64,000 bases of DNA from assembly GCF_004340975.1 (NCBI RefSeq), contig NZ_SLXA01000003.1:1-64000 (forward strand), in the 5' to 3' direction. The notes below the pieces were generated by a model, which did no database searches, was not told the DNA's origin, and was given only the letters and a program-made list of their open reading frames with translations. Every line of letters begins with the position of its first letter. Within the stretch, counting starts at the first letter, position 1. Of the stretch, positions 26,549 to 35,550 are shown piece by piece. The position numbers and the translations under genes are program-made. Source of the stretch: Frisingicoccus caecimuris. Lineage in GTDB: Bacteria > Bacillota > Clostridia > Lachnospirales > Lachnospiraceae.

Positions 26549-27277
26549 ATGAGCGTTATTTCTATGAAACAGCTGCTGGAAGCCGGCGTACATTTCGGAC
26601 ACCAGACAAGAAGATGGAACCCTAAGATGGCTGAGTACATCTACACAGAGAGAAATGGTATTTATATCATTGATTTACAGAAGTCTGTAGGTATGGTAGA
26701 TGATGCTTACAATGCTATCAAAGATATCGTTGCAGACGGTGGAACGATTCTTTTTGTCGGAACAAAGAAACAGGCTCAGGATGCGATCCGCACAGAGGCA
26801 GAGCGCTGCGGTATGTTCTATGTAAATCAGAGATGGCTTGGCGGTATGCTGACAAACTTCAAAACAATTCAGAGCCGTATTACAAGACTGAAACAGATTG
26901 AAGCTATGGCTGAAGACGGTACATTTGACGTATTGCCTAAAAAGGAAGTTATTGCACTGAAGAAAGAATGGGAAAAACTTGAGAAAAACCTTGGTGGTAT
27001 CAAGAACATGAAGAGAATCCCGGACGCAATCTTCGTTGTAGATCCTAAGAAGGAAAGAATCTGTGTACAGGAAGCTCATGTATTAGGTATTCCGTTAATC
27101 GGTATTGCAGATACAAACTGTGATCCGGAAGAACTGGATTATGTAATCCCAGGTAACGATGATGCAATCCGTGCGGTTAAATTGATCGTTTCCAAGATGG
27201 CAGATGCAGTTATCGAAGCAAATCAGGGTGTTCAGATGGACGATGCTGAAGAAGCAGCAGAGGAAGTTGCTGAATAA
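26549..27277 (+). CDS. rpsB: 30S ribosomal protein S2
   Basis: 242 residues starting [20 protein letters not shown], the canonical S2 N-terminus, with [20 protein letters not shown] and [19 protein letters not shown] downstream. The acidic C-terminal tail ([12 protein letters not shown]) is common in Clostridia. ATG 26549 is favoured over 26543 because GGAGG ends only one base before the latter. It is a structural protein of the small subunit and lies upstream of tsf as usual. Confidence 0.98.
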   Translation: MSVISMKQLLEAGVHFGHQTRRWNPKMAEYIYTERNGIYIIDLQKSVGMVDDAYNAIKDIVADGGTILFVGTKKQAQDAIRTEAERCGMFYVNQRWLGGMLTNFKTIQSRITRLKQIEAMAEDGTFDVLPKKEVIALKKEWEKLEKNLGGIKNMKRIPDAIFVVDPKKERICVQEAHVLGIPLIGIADTNCDPEELDYVIPGNDDAIRAVKLIVSKMADAVIEANQGVQMDDAEEAAEEVAE

Positions 27278-27298
27278 TCAGAGCTTACGACTTAAAGT

Positions 27299-27338
27299 GC
27301 TGTCTCAAAATTAGTTTTAATCTTGAGACAGCTTTTTT
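27299..27338 (+). terminator. hairpin with T-run between rpsB and tsf
   Basis: GCTGTCTCAA and TTGAGACAGC form a perfect 10-base stem with a 14-base loop followed by TTTTTT. It could be a partial terminator that sets the rpsB:tsf ratio, since tsf has no obvious strong promoter in the remaining 88 bases. Confidence 0.75.
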
Positions 27339-27426
27339 AAGCAAACGAGACACGAAGCCGTGCGGAGTACAACGGAAAAGAATTAAGAAATTATAAAATA
27401 AAGAAAAATTTATGGAGGAATGAATC

Positions 27427-28365
27427 ATGGCAATTACAGCAGCAATGGTAAAAGAATTAAGAGAACTCACCGGAGCAGGTATGATGGATTGTAAAAAAGC
27501 TCTGAACGAAACTAACGGAGACAAAGAAAAAGCTGTTGAATTCTTAAGAGAAAAAGGTCTTGCAGCTATCGCTAAAAAAGCAAACAGAATTGCAGCAGAA
27601 GGTCTTGTAGCAACAATCCTTTCTGATGATCATAAAACTGGCGCAATCGTTGAAGTTAACAGTGAAACAGACTTCGTTGCAAAGAACGCAGAATTCCAGT
27701 CCTATGTAGCAAGAGTAGCAGCTCAGGCATTGGCTACAAATGCAAAAACAATCGAAGAATTCATGGCTGAACCATGGATTGATGATGCCAGCTTGACTGT
27801 AGAACAGGCATTATCTCAGAAAATCGCTATCATCGGCGAAAAATTAAGTATTCGTCGTTTCGAAAAAGTTGTCAGCGCAGACGGCGTTATCACAACATAT
27901 ATCCATGCAGGCGGAAAAATCGGCGTTCTTGTTGAACTGACAACAGATTCCGCTGACGCAGAAGTTCTTGAATGTGGTAAAAACGTTGCTATGCAGGTAG
28001 CGGCCCTGAAACCTCAGTATACAGACCGTTCCGAAGTAAGTGCAGATTATATTGCACATGAAAAAGAAATCCTTCTTGCTCAGATCATGAACGATCCAAA
28101 AGAGTCCAAAAAACCGGAAAAGGTTATCGATGGCATCATTACAGGACGTATCAACAAAGAGCTTAAAGAAGTATGCCTTGTAGACCAGGTATATGTAAAA
28201 GCAGAAGATGGAAAACAGTCCGTAGGCAAATACGTTGAATCCGTAGCAAAAACTGCAGGTGTAAACGTTGCTATCAAAGGTTTCATTCGCTTTGAGACCG
28301 GTGAAGGTATGGAAAAGAAAGAAGAAAACTTTGCTGAAGAAGTTGCAAAACAGATGGGACAGTAA
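27427..28365 (+). CDS. tsf: elongation factor Ts
   Basis: 312 residues. The N-terminal UBA-like domain contains VKELRELTGAGMMDCKKALN, and the core has the EF-Tu contact TDFVAKN (in SETDFVAKNAEF). It recycles EF-Tu by exchanging GDP. The start follows GGAGGAATGAATC. In most Firmicutes pyrH and frr follow tsf; here a terminator and an accessory island follow instead. Confidence 0.97.
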   Translation: MAITAAMVKELRELTGAGMMDCKKALNETNGDKEKAVEFLREKGLAAIAKKANRIAAEGLVATILSDDHKTGAIVEVNSETDFVAKNAEFQSYVARVAAQALATNAKTIEEFMAEPWIDDASLTVEQALSQKIAIIGEKLSIRRFEKVVSADGVITTYIHAGGKIGVLVELTTDSADAEVLECGKNVAMQVAALKPQYTDRSEVSADYIAHEKEILLAQIMNDPKESKKPEKVIDGIITGRINKELKEVCLVDQVYVKAEDGKQSVGKYVESVAKTAGVNVAIKGFIRFETGEGMEKKEENFAEEVAKQMGQ

Positions 28366-28403
28366 GAATTTGTTGAAATTAAACGAATAATGATAAAAAC
28401 GAG

Positions 28404-28446
28404 AACCCTTGTAAGTGGTATTGATATACCATTTACAGGGGTTTTT
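28404..28446 (+). terminator. terminator after tsf, left flank of the island
   Basis: AACCC..GTAA.TGGTAT pairs with ATACCATTTAC.GGGGTT around a short loop and is followed by TTTTT. Everything after it is more AT-rich. Confidence 0.85.
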
Positions 28447-28576
28447 GGATTTGTGGAATATTTGCTTAATATCGAAAAGTATCTTGTAATTTTTGAATAT
28501 TAATTGAAATTAGGCAATATAGTTATATTAGCTTATAAAATATACAATTCAAGAAACGGAAAGGAATGATGGTATA

Positions 28577-29257
28577 GTGGGTCCAACGATTGATCAGTAT
28601 TTAGTGGCTAATTGCTTATATGTGATTGATGAATTCAATATGTTGTATAAGGGATGGGGTAAGCCGGAACTAAAAAATGAAGCAGATGAAAAGTTCAATG
28701 AAATGGATATAACAGTAAGATTAGGATATCCGTTCAAGCAGAATGCTCATTATACAGCAGGAGAAAGTGGTAGATTAAAGAAAGCGCAGAAAATAAATCA
28801 TGATTTATATATAGGACAAAGGGATTTTAAAATCGAAGTTAAATATTTAAAAAATTGGATTAGTTCGGCCAATACAAGAGCAGCAAGCAAAAACTGGTCG
28901 GTGTTTCAGCAAGATTTTGACTGGTTAATGGATGAAATAGATAATGGAAAAAATGGAAAGGTTGCGTTTGTGATTGGATGGTTTAATTGTGTGGATTCAT
29001 TTTCACAATTAATTCAGTTGGGTACAGGCAGTGGCGCCTATCCGTTAGTGGATGAGAGAAAACTGTCTTATTTTCCCTTTTTAGTAAAGAAGAATGAGAA
29101 TGCCCCAAAGCAAACAAAAAATTTAACCTATGATTATGTAAATGCATATACAGAAAGTCCATTAAGAACTTCGTCTGAACGAAAAGGGAAGTATAGATGT
29201 ATGTTTATTGGAGAGGAAGGTGATAAATTTCATTTTGCCTTATATTATGGAAAATAG
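28577..29257 (+). CDS. putative PD-(D/E)XK-fold protein
   Basis: 226 residues from a GTG start with AAGG about 12 bases upstream; no better ATG is in frame. A weak nuclease signature is visible: D83 in QRDFKIEVKYLK followed by E87-V-K89, preceded by a basic helix. The family is not recognised. High AT content and position next to toxin-antitoxin and TIR genes suggest a defence or selfish element origin. Restriction endonuclease-like activity is only a hypothesis. Confidence 0.45.
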   Translation: MGPTIDQYLVANCLYVIDEFNMLYKGWGKPELKNEADEKFNEMDITVRLGYPFKQNAHYTAGESGRLKKAQKINHDLYIGQRDFKIEVKYLKNWISSANTRAASKNWSVFQQDFDWLMDEIDNGKNGKVAFVIGWFNCVDSFSQLIQLGTGSGAYPLVDERKLSYFPFLVKKNENAPKQTKNLTYDYVNAYTESPLRTSSERKGKYRCMFIGEEGDKFHFALYYGK

Positions 29258-29388
29258 AGAATGTGAAACAGTCACCAATTAAATATCAGTGTAAAATTAT
29301 AAATTGGATTAAAACGAGGAATAATAGGTTGAATTTATCCTAGAAGATAGATATAATAAAATTATAAAACTGTCGGGAGGTGTGAGCA

Positions 29389-29631
29389 ATGACAATAGAT
29401 ACAAATACAATGGTTTCTATTACTGAAGCTAACCAGAACTTTTCTAAAGTAGCAAGATTAGTGGATGAACATGGAACAGCTGTTATTTTGAAAAACAATG
29501 TGCCAAGATATCTTGTCATAGACTTTAGCAAAGCAGATAATGATGCTGTTGCATCAAATGAAGATGTGCTGAGTATATCAAAAAGGTTAATTGAAAAAAA
29601 TAGAGAAGCCTATGAGGTGCTTGCAAAATGA
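29389..29631 (+). CDS. phd: Phd/YefM-family antitoxin
   Basis: 80 residues with the Phd N-terminal fold (MVSITEANQNFSKVARLVDE, then GTAVILKNNVPRYLVID) and a C-terminal acidic tail that would wrap the toxin. GGGAGGTG precedes the start. Its stop codon overlaps the start of the Doc-like toxin (ATGA), the standard antitoxin-first arrangement. It should bind its own promoter and neutralise Doc. Confidence 0.85.
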   Translation: MTIDTNTMVSITEANQNFSKVARLVDEHGTAVILKNNVPRYLVIDFSKADNDAVASNEDVLSISKRLIEKNREAYEVLAK

Positions 29632-30005
29632 TAAAAATGACAAAAGAACAAGTTTTATTACTGCACACTCAATTAATAGAGGCTACTGGAGGAAGTGATG
29701 GAATTAGGGACGTGGGCCTGCTTGAATCTGCATTAGAAAGTCCATTTCAATCCTATGGCGGAGAAGAATTATATCCAAGCATACAGGCAAAGGCGGCGAG
29801 ACTTTGCTATGGATTGGTTAAAAATCATGCAATGATAGATGGAAATAAAAGAATAGGGGTTCATGCCATGTTAGTATTTTTAGCATTAAATGGTTATGAG
29901 ATTGAATATACACAGAATGAGTTATCAGATTTAATATTAAATGTAGCAGCGGGCAAGAAGCAATACGAAGATATTTTACAATGGTTGCTGAAGCATCAGA
30001 TGTAA
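29628..30005 (+). CDS. doc: Doc-type Fic-fold toxin (death on curing)
   Basis: 125 residues with the Doc version of the Fic motif HAMIDGNKR (canonical HxFxDxNKR), preceded by ESPFQSYGGEELYPSI, the helical region of Doc proteins. Doc kinases phosphorylate EF-Tu and stop translation. Its placement three kilobases from tsf is probably coincidental, although Doc acts on the partner of EF-Ts. It overlaps the phd gene by 4 bases. Confidence 0.87.
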   Translation: MIKMTKEQVLLLHTQLIEATGGSDGIRDVGLLESALESPFQSYGGEELYPSIQAKAARLCYGLVKNHAMIDGNKRIGVHAMLVFLALNGYEIEYTQNELSDLILNVAAGKKQYEDILQWLLKHQM

Positions 30006-30252
30006 GTCAAAAGATTTTTAATTTTTTCAGATAAACAGCTATAAATACCAGTAATGAATAAAAAGATGTTAAAAATTGAGAATTATGACCGGACCGGAGC
30101 ATGAGAATATGGAAAATTGAAAAAATCAATTTGAAATTGACTCCGGTTTTTGCACATGATATACTTTTGGAAGAAGCAGAAAAGATTGGTATGTGTTATG
30201 AATCAAAATGATGGACATTGTTCGTCATCAGATAAAGACGGGGGATACGGCA

Positions 30253-33231
30253 ATGGAGAGATGCCCTTTTTGTGGGTCTGAGGATATATATTACAGTAAA
30301 AAGAGAAAAATTTTCGTATGTGAAGATTGTGATGAAATCTTTAGCGAACATCAGCTTTCTGTATTTCAGGAAAAAGATCAGAGCAAAGTTGGGTTAGATT
30401 TATTCTTCAGTTATGGTCATGATAAAAACAGGATACTTGTTGAAAGAATTAAACAGGATCTTGAAAGAAGAGGACATCGTGTCTGGATTGATACAAATGA
30501 AATTAAGGCGGGAGACCATTGGAGAAAGGATATTCTAAATGGAATAATGAAGTCTGCAAATGTCATCGCCTTTTTATCAGAGCATTCTACAAGAAATCCA
30601 GGTGTTTGTTTGGATGAGCTGAAGATTGCAGTTTGTGTCAAGGGTGCGAATGTAAAAACAGTTCTTCTTGAGCCTGAAAATAAAATCAGGCAGCCGGCAA
30701 CCTTGTCCGATATTCAATGGCTGGACATGAGTGAGTGGGCAGAAATTCGAAAAGAGTCTCAGGAACAGTTTGAAGACTGGTATCAGGAGAAGTTTGAGGA
30801 ACTTTGTAGTGCTATTGAAGCAGATGAATCGTTTGAATTAAATGGAGAAATTCACACGTTAAAGAAAAAATTATCTCCATATTTGAATACTGAAAAAGAA
30901 TACAGATTATTATCAAAGGAATTCTATGGAAGAAAGTGGGTAGAGGATTATATCGAAGACTGGCAGGGACGCCAGAAGACAAAGGCTCTCGTAATATATG
31001 GAAAGCCCGGTTCAGGAAAGAGTGCCTTCAGCGTCAATTACTCCCATTATAATTCGGATGTATATGGTTGCTTTTTGTGTGAGTGGAATCGGGAATTTTC
31101 TATCAATCCACATCAACTGATCCGAACGATGGCATTTCGCCTTGCAACAAAGCTTCCGGATTATCGCAAACTGCTTCTGCATCAATTAGAGCAGGTTGGT
31201 ACAGGGCTGGAAGAAATGAATGATGATGCTTTGTTTGAATTTTTGCTCGCCTATCCATTAAATCATCTGGTTGATGGCGGTCGTGAAACGGGCATCATCA
31301 TTATTGATGGATTGGATGAAGCTGAAAAGGATGGGACGAATCCATTAGCAGCGGTATTCTCCAGATGTGTAGAACGTTTGCCGAGATGGATTCGTTTTGT
31401 TTTCACCAGTAGACCGGAAAAAAGCGTTATTTCTCTATTTGAAGGAGCAGATTCTTTGGACTTGGTGGAAGATATTCCGGATGGATACAATGATATTATG
31501 GCATATCTGCTGAGGGCCCTGTCAATTGAATTGAAACAAATATCCAATCGTCTTGAGGTACTTAATAAGATATGTGAATTAAGTGAAGGCATATTTCTGT
31601 ATGCGGAACTACTTGTTGAAGATGTAAAGAACGGCGCAGTTGACTTGAGCAATCCGAATAGTTTTCCCAGAGGTCTAAGTGATTTTTATCGATCATCAAT
31701 GGAACGTAAATTTAGAAGCAGCGGATCTTTTGAAAGAGTCAGAGACTTTTTAGAACTGTTGGTTGTGTCTGAGTCAATTCCGGAGCAGATACTGATCAAT
31801 GCATGTAAGTATTCAAAGTATATTTATTTATCGAATCTTGATTTACTTGGGTCTTGGGTGAATCGACAGGAAGGTGAATTTACAACGCTCAATTTCTCGC
31901 ATAAGTCATTATCAGACTGGTTTACGGATGAACAGAGAAGCAGTGTGTATTTTGTTGATAAAAAACAAGGAGCTCTGTTATTGGCGAGATATTGTCGAAA
32001 ACTTATTGAAGAGAGCCTGTCTGAGACCAATAATACGTCTGCTGAGCTTCTGAGTTATGTGCAGGATCACGTGGGTACATACTATGTGTTGGCAGAAGCG
32101 TTTGGCGAACTTGAACAGTTTTTATTAAGTCACGAATACAAATTAAACCCGTACTGGAAGATTTGGAATATGTTTCCGCCAATTTGGAATCACAAGAAAT
32201 TACTGAAAACATTTTGGAATTCTGAAAATCGTAACGATTTTTGTATAAGCCTGCAACGAGAAGGAAACACAAGTCTTCTTCAGTGGATATTAACCCTGGC
32301 AAAAGAAAACTATGGAATTGAACAATTTAATCCGAATTTGGTATCGGTTTACATAGATATTGTGCATATGTCCGGAGATTACTCTGGAGCAGTGGATATT
32401 GCGGAGCAATATTTAGAGGGACATTCTCAGGATGAGATCATGAGCAGCGAATTCCTTGCGATGCTCAATGTTAGACGGATTCATCATTCAATGTTTTATA
32501 AACCGGTGGGCAGGCTCATGGATGATGCTTTGAGTGTATTGGCTCAAACAAGTGATCAATATCTTAAAGTAATGAATGAGCTTCTGTTTTTGATCGGGGG
32601 AAATCTGGGGGTACTTTCCGGGGATTGGGATTTTGTTTATAAATGGCTTACAACTTCAGAGGAATATTCTCAGAGACACGGCTTGTTAGACTACTCTAAA
32701 AGAAATGCCCGTAAATTGGCGGATTACTACTGCCATATGAAGGATTATGAAACAGCTAAAAAGATTATTCTGACCTATGTGGATCGGCATGACAAAATAA
32801 TAGGAAGATATGAAAACTATCTTATAGGTGCCTTTGGAAATATATGTACCTGTATGGGGGAATATGATGAAGCTTTGGAATGTTATGAGAGTGTGCTTCA
32901 ATATTCTGTTGCAAACGGTATTATTGGATGGGCCGCCCATGCTAACCTGGGTATTGGAAATATTAATTATCATTTAGGAAATTTGAGAGAGGCTGCGGAT
33001 TTTGCTTCGAGAGCAAAGGGCATGTATAAGCAGATAAAGCAGGAATGGGGTTTGATTATGAGTGGAGCACTATTGGCTGCTTGTGAAAGCAGAGTTGGAA
33101 TTGCACCTATTCAGGTTACTTGTCAGAAGAGTCTTGACCTGGCAAGAAAAATGCAATACGGGTCTTGTATTGAAGCAATTGAAGAGTTTTGCAATAGCTA
33201 TAACGATTATCTTAAACTATATTTTTTATAA
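30253..33231 (+). CDS. zinc ribbon-TIR-STAND NTPase-TPR protein (NLR-like defence protein)
   Basis: About 992 residues. A zinc ribbon (C4, C7, C23, C26) precedes a TIR domain (about 48-185) with the first strand LDLFFSYGHD, the helix region RRGHRVWIDTNEIKAGDHW and a candidate catalytic Glu in NPGVCLDEL. A STAND/NACHT NTPase follows with Walker A YGKPGSGKS (about 249-257) and Walker B GIIIIDGLDEA. The C-terminal third is helical and ends in TPR-like units (GEYDEALECYESVLQYS, GNLREAADFASRAKG). TIR-STAND-repeat proteins are known anti-phage sensors whose TIR consumes NAD. ATG 30253 is chosen because GGGGGA sits 8 bases upstream; 30208 is an alternative with no ribosome site. The cupin-NUDIX gene is coupled to its stop. 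Confidence 0.82.
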   Translation: MERCPFCGSEDIYYSKKRKIFVCEDCDEIFSEHQLSVFQEKDQSKVGLDLFFSYGHDKNRILVERIKQDLERRGHRVWIDTNEIKAGDHWRKDILNGIMKSANVIAFLSEHSTRNPGVCLDELKIAVCVKGANVKTVLLEPENKIRQPATLSDIQWLDMSEWAEIRKESQEQFEDWYQEKFEELCSAIEADESFELNGEIHTLKKKLSPYLNTEKEYRLLSKEFYGRKWVEDYIEDWQGRQKTKALVIYGKPGSGKSAFSVNYSHYNSDVYGCFLCEWNREFSINPHQLIRTMAFRLATKLPDYRKLLLHQLEQVGTGLEEMNDDALFEFLLAYPLNHLVDGGRETGIIIIDGLDEAEKDGTNPLAAVFSRCVERLPRWIRFVFTSRPEKSVISLFEGADSLDLVEDIPDGYNDIMAYLLRALSIELKQISNRLEVLNKICELSEGIFLYAELLVEDVKNGAVDLSNPNSFPRGLSDFYRSSMERKFRSSGSFERVRDFLELLVVSESIPEQILINACKYSKYIYLSNLDLLGSWVNRQEGEFTTLNFSHKSLSDWFTDEQRSSVYFVDKKQGALLLARYCRKLIEESLSETNNTSAELLSYVQDHVGTYYVLAEAFGELEQFLLSHEYKLNPYWKIWNMFPPIWNHKKLLKTFWNSENRNDFCISLQREGNTSLLQWILTLAKENYGIEQFNPNLVSVYIDIVHMSGDYSGAVDIAEQYLEGHSQDEIMSSEFLAMLNVRRIHHSMFYKPVGRLMDDALSVLAQTSDQYLKVMNELLFLIGGNLGVLSGDWDFVYKWLTTSEEYSQRHGLLDYSKRNARKLADYYCHMKDYETAKKIILTYVDRHDKIIGRYENYLIGAFGNICTCMGEYDEALECYESVLQYSVANGIIGWAAHANLGIGNINYHLGNLREAADFASRAKGMYKQIKQEWGLIMSGALLAACESRVGIAPIQVTCQKSLDLARKMQYGSCIEAIEEFCNSYNDYLKLYFL

Positions 33232-33245
33232 TGGAGAATGGGGAA

Positions 33246-34142
33246 ATGGGGAAAATTGTAAAAATTGAAAATGAAGCAATAAAGAAATCTTTAGAAAGTA
33301 CAACACGTCAGTATTTTGTCGGAAATCTGTCGAAACCACAGGAAATTAAGTTTGTAAGAGATGAGCGTCTTGAAATTGGTGTTTCCAGTTATCCGGATTA
33401 TAAGTATGAGCCTACGCATGTTCATGATATTGCGACTGAGTATCAGTATATGATTAGTGGCTGGACAGAGTATATGGATGTTGACACTGGAAAAATTTAC
33501 GAATTTCGAAAAGGAGATTTCTATGCAATTTTGCCGGGAACAGCATATGCTCAGCGCGTAAAATCGGGAACGAACATCTTATTTATAAAAACGCCATCGA
33601 TCAATGATAAGCAGCTTGTTGAAATAACTGCTGAACAGGAAAAATGGTTGACGGAAAGAATGAAGACTGTTCGCACAGATTTCTTTTATTGTAAAGATGC
33701 ACCCGCAGCAAATTCAATTAAACCAGCTGCAGCGGTTGCTATTCTGAATCAAAAAAAAGAGCTGCTAATGCTTCATCGAAAAGATAATAAGAAGTGGACG
33801 ATGCCTGGTGGGACATTGGAATTCGGCGAGAGTATGGTGGATTGTGCACTTCGTGAGGTAAAAGAAGAGTGTGGACTGATTGTTGAAATCAAGGATATTA
33901 TCGGGACATACACTGATCCGAACATCCGTGTGGCATACTCAGATGGAGAGGTTCGTCAGGAATTTACGATCGTTTATTATGGTGAGACCCGCGGGCTTGA
34001 AGTAAAACTTGATGAGGAGTCCAGTAATTTTGTGTGGATGCCATTAGATGAAGTGATGAGATTACCCTTGGCGGATTCTCAGAAGAGACGAATTAAAGAT
34101 GTGATTACATATTTAGAGACAGGCAATAAGGCTCTTGGTTAA
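33246..34142 (+). CDS. cupin-NUDIX hydrolase fusion
   Basis: About 298 residues. An N-terminal cupin-like domain (about 30-125) shows THVHDIATEYQYMISG and YEFRKGDFYAILPGTAYAQ. The C-terminal NUDIX domain (about 155-290) has the complete Nudix box GGTLEFGESMVDCALREVKEECGL in two parts. NUDIX enzymes hydrolyse nucleoside diphosphate-X compounds such as ADP-ribose or NADH. An in-frame ATG at 33231 overlaps the stop of the TIR gene (TAATG), so translation is coupled whichever start is used. A link to TIR products (ADP-ribose, cyclic ADPR) is attractive but inferred. Confidence 0.75.
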   Translation: MGKIVKIENEAIKKSLESTTRQYFVGNLSKPQEIKFVRDERLEIGVSSYPDYKYEPTHVHDIATEYQYMISGWTEYMDVDTGKIYEFRKGDFYAILPGTAYAQRVKSGTNILFIKTPSINDKQLVEITAEQEKWLTERMKTVRTDFFYCKDAPAANSIKPAAAVAILNQKKELLMLHRKDNKKWTMPGGTLEFGESMVDCALREVKEECGLIVEIKDIIGTYTDPNIRVAYSDGEVRQEFTIVYYGETRGLEVKLDEESSNFVWMPLDEVMRLPLADSQKRRIKDVITYLETGNKALG

Positions 34143-34171
34143 ATGGGAACAGATTTGCCGGCAACCATTCA

Positions 34172-34372
34172 GTGCGAAAACCAGGTGCTTGGTCTTCCAT
34201 CTCCCTGCAAAATTATGCCAAAGCTTTAGTGAGACGTGGGGTGCCAGAGGATTTGGAGCCGGGGGAAAGAATTTTTGAAAAGGTCAAAAACTTCCGGGAG
34301 AAACCGGCCGCATCGGGAGAAGGACTTGGCCGGGAAAGTACGATAAAAAGAAAGATAAGTAAAACTATTTAG
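34172..34372 (+). pseudogene. ORF remnant, unknown family
   Basis: The open frame extends upstream of its only start (GTG) as plausible protein (NRFAGNHSVRKPGAWSSISL) and then reads KALVRRGVPEDLEPGERIF, with convincing coding character. There is no ribosome site, and it begins right after the NUDIX gene. It looks like the surviving C-terminal part of a disrupted gene. The family is not recognised. Confidence 0.35.
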
Positions 34373-34396
34373 ATTTGTAGATGGTGATAGGTGAGT

Positions 34397-34633
34397 ATGA
34401 ACGTAAGTTATAAGAAACTGTGGAAACTGCTGATAGATAGAGACATGATGAAAAAAGATCTGAGGGAGCAGGCCGGTCTGACGACAAACGTTATAGCAAA
34501 GATGGGTAAAAACGAAAACGTTTCGACGGAAGTGCTTTGCAAAATCTGTGATGCTCTGGAATGTGAGGTTGATGACATTATAGATTTTGTCCCGGATGGG
34601 GATAAGCCGGGTGAATTTGAAATTGAAAAGTAA
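34397..34633 (+). CDS. small Cro/CI-type HTH regulator
   Basis: 78 residues, almost entirely one XRE HTH domain (LWKLLIDRDMMKKDLREQAG, then LTTNVIAKMGKNENVSTEVL and the dimer helix CKICDALECEVDDI). Proteins of this kind are common stand-alone regulators in mobile elements of Clostridia. ATG 34397 is preferred to GTG 34391. It ends at a strong terminator 200 bases before the large operon and may regulate it. Confidence 0.85.
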   Translation: MNVSYKKLWKLLIDRDMMKKDLREQAGLTTNVIAKMGKNENVSTEVLCKICDALECEVDDIIDFVPDGDKPGEFEIEK

Positions 34634-34644
34634 GATGACTCATA

Positions 34645-34694
34645 AGAGCTGTAGATAGTTGCTATTGGAAGCAATTGTCTATAGCTCTTTTTTT
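34645..34694 (+). terminator. terminator after the XRE gene
   Basis: AGAGCT.TAGA..TTGC pairs with GCAA..TCTATAGCTCT, followed by TTTTTTT. Confidence 0.85.
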
Positions 34695-34833
34695 GATGCG
34701 CAAAACTACCCTTTATAAGTTTCAAAAGGTGTTTCATCTCGGGGAGGGTCTCTGGGGTGAGGAAAGTCTTTGTTTATGAGATACTGATATCAGATCAAAA
34801 AACAAAGGCATAAAAGTCAGGGAGGATAAAGGC

Positions 34834-35121
34834 ATGTGGGATTATGGATACAACGAAGAAGCAATGATGAACCTTAGAGATTCACTGGAAGGTGTTGTAA
34901 AGGGACAGAGCGGAGCGGGCCTGTACATTGATCTGAAAATTGAAAATGACATGAACGATGAATACAAGGAAACCATTCCGGTATTTGGTTATTGGACTGG
35001 AAGAGTGCCGAAGGGCACAAAAGTGTTTTGCTCAATTAAGCGTTGGGCAAAGGAGGATAAGGATATCCTGGTGAATGTCGATTCTGTAGCCTATGAAAAC
35101 GATATGGAGATGGCGGCTTAA
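34834..35121 (+). CDS. small conserved-looking protein, unknown function
   Basis: 95 residues, first gene of the large cluster, with GGGAGGATAAAGGC before its ATG. The N-terminus is helical and acidic (NEEAMMNLRDSLEGVVKGQ). The rest is predicted beta-rich (GAGLYIDLKIEND, then WTGRVPKGTKVFCSIKRWA). It has no membrane segment and no Gly-Gly end. Its size and beta content make it one candidate to test as the missing protein modifier, but I see no beta-grasp signature. Confidence 0.6.
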   Translation: MWDYGYNEEAMMNLRDSLEGVVKGQSGAGLYIDLKIENDMNDEYKETIPVFGYWTGRVPKGTKVFCSIKRWAKEDKDILVNVDSVAYENDMEMAA

Positions 35122-35145
35122 GGAGGTGATGGCGCAAGCCGCCAT
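35110..35145 (+). promoter_or_regulatory. perfect 10-base inverted repeat enclosing a Shine-Dalgarno sequence
   Basis: ATGGCGGCTT (35110-35119) and AAGCCGCCAT (35136-35145) are perfect complements. The 16-base loop contains AAGGAGGTGAT, an almost full anti-16S match. It spans the stop of the first gene and the start of a possible 24-codon ORF. There is no T-run, so it is not a terminator. Translational control of the next genes is possible. Confidence 0.5.
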
Positions 35146-35203
35146 AGTTGTCAATGCAATAACATCAAATGATCACATTTTAGAAAGGAGACAGACAGCA
35201 TGA
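35129..35203 (+). CDS. possible 24-residue leader peptide
   Basis: ATG 35129 directly follows AAGGAGGTG and opens a 24-codon frame beginning MAQAAIVVNAITSNDHIL. Its TGA overlaps the ATG of the next gene (ATGA), a coupling pattern used throughout the cluster. The SD-to-ATG spacing is very short (2 bases) and the peptide is not recognised, so this is tentative. Confidence 0.3.
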   Translation: MAQAAIVVNAITSNDHILERRQTA

Positions 35204-35505
35204 GAACATGTGATGTAACAAAACTGGCGGATAGAATCCGTCAGGAATATGGCCTTGCAAAAGAGGCTGCGCATAACAAAGCGATACAGACACTAAAGGC
35301 GTGCCCTGTAGCATTGTACCCGAATGTGCAGGAATGGTCAGAGGAACAGGCATTGACTGACATTTATGTCGGAAAGTATTCATTGCCGATGATCCTGGCA
35401 ATTTGGAACAGTAGAGATTTCTTAAAAGCATTGGAGGTCTTGACCGAATTATCGGAAGGAAATGTTGAAACCGCGGAAATGAAAATCTGGAATATGAGGA
35501 GGTAG
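35200..35505 (+). CDS. small soluble protein, unknown function
   Basis: 101 residues, mainly helical (KLADRIRQEYGLAKEAAHNK, then SLPMILAIWNSRDFLKALEV), with GAAAGGAG before the ATG. No recognised domain or catalytic motif. Its TAG stop is in the same frame as the next gene, whose reading frame continues open right after the stop, so readthrough would produce a fused protein of about 500 residues. Confidence 0.6.
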   Translation: MRTCDVTKLADRIRQEYGLAKEAAHNKAIQTLKACPVALYPNVQEWSEEQALTDIYVGKYSLPMILAIWNSRDFLKALEVLTELSEGNVETAEMKIWNMRR

Positions 35506-35550
35506 TCTGTTACGGGTACATACGGAGTACATCCGACCCAGTATGGGGCG

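Noticed and set aside
27299-27338. Attenuator or riboswitch between rpsB and tsf
   Set aside because: Only one simple hairpin with a T-run is present and no alternative antiterminator pairing was found; it is annotated as a terminator.
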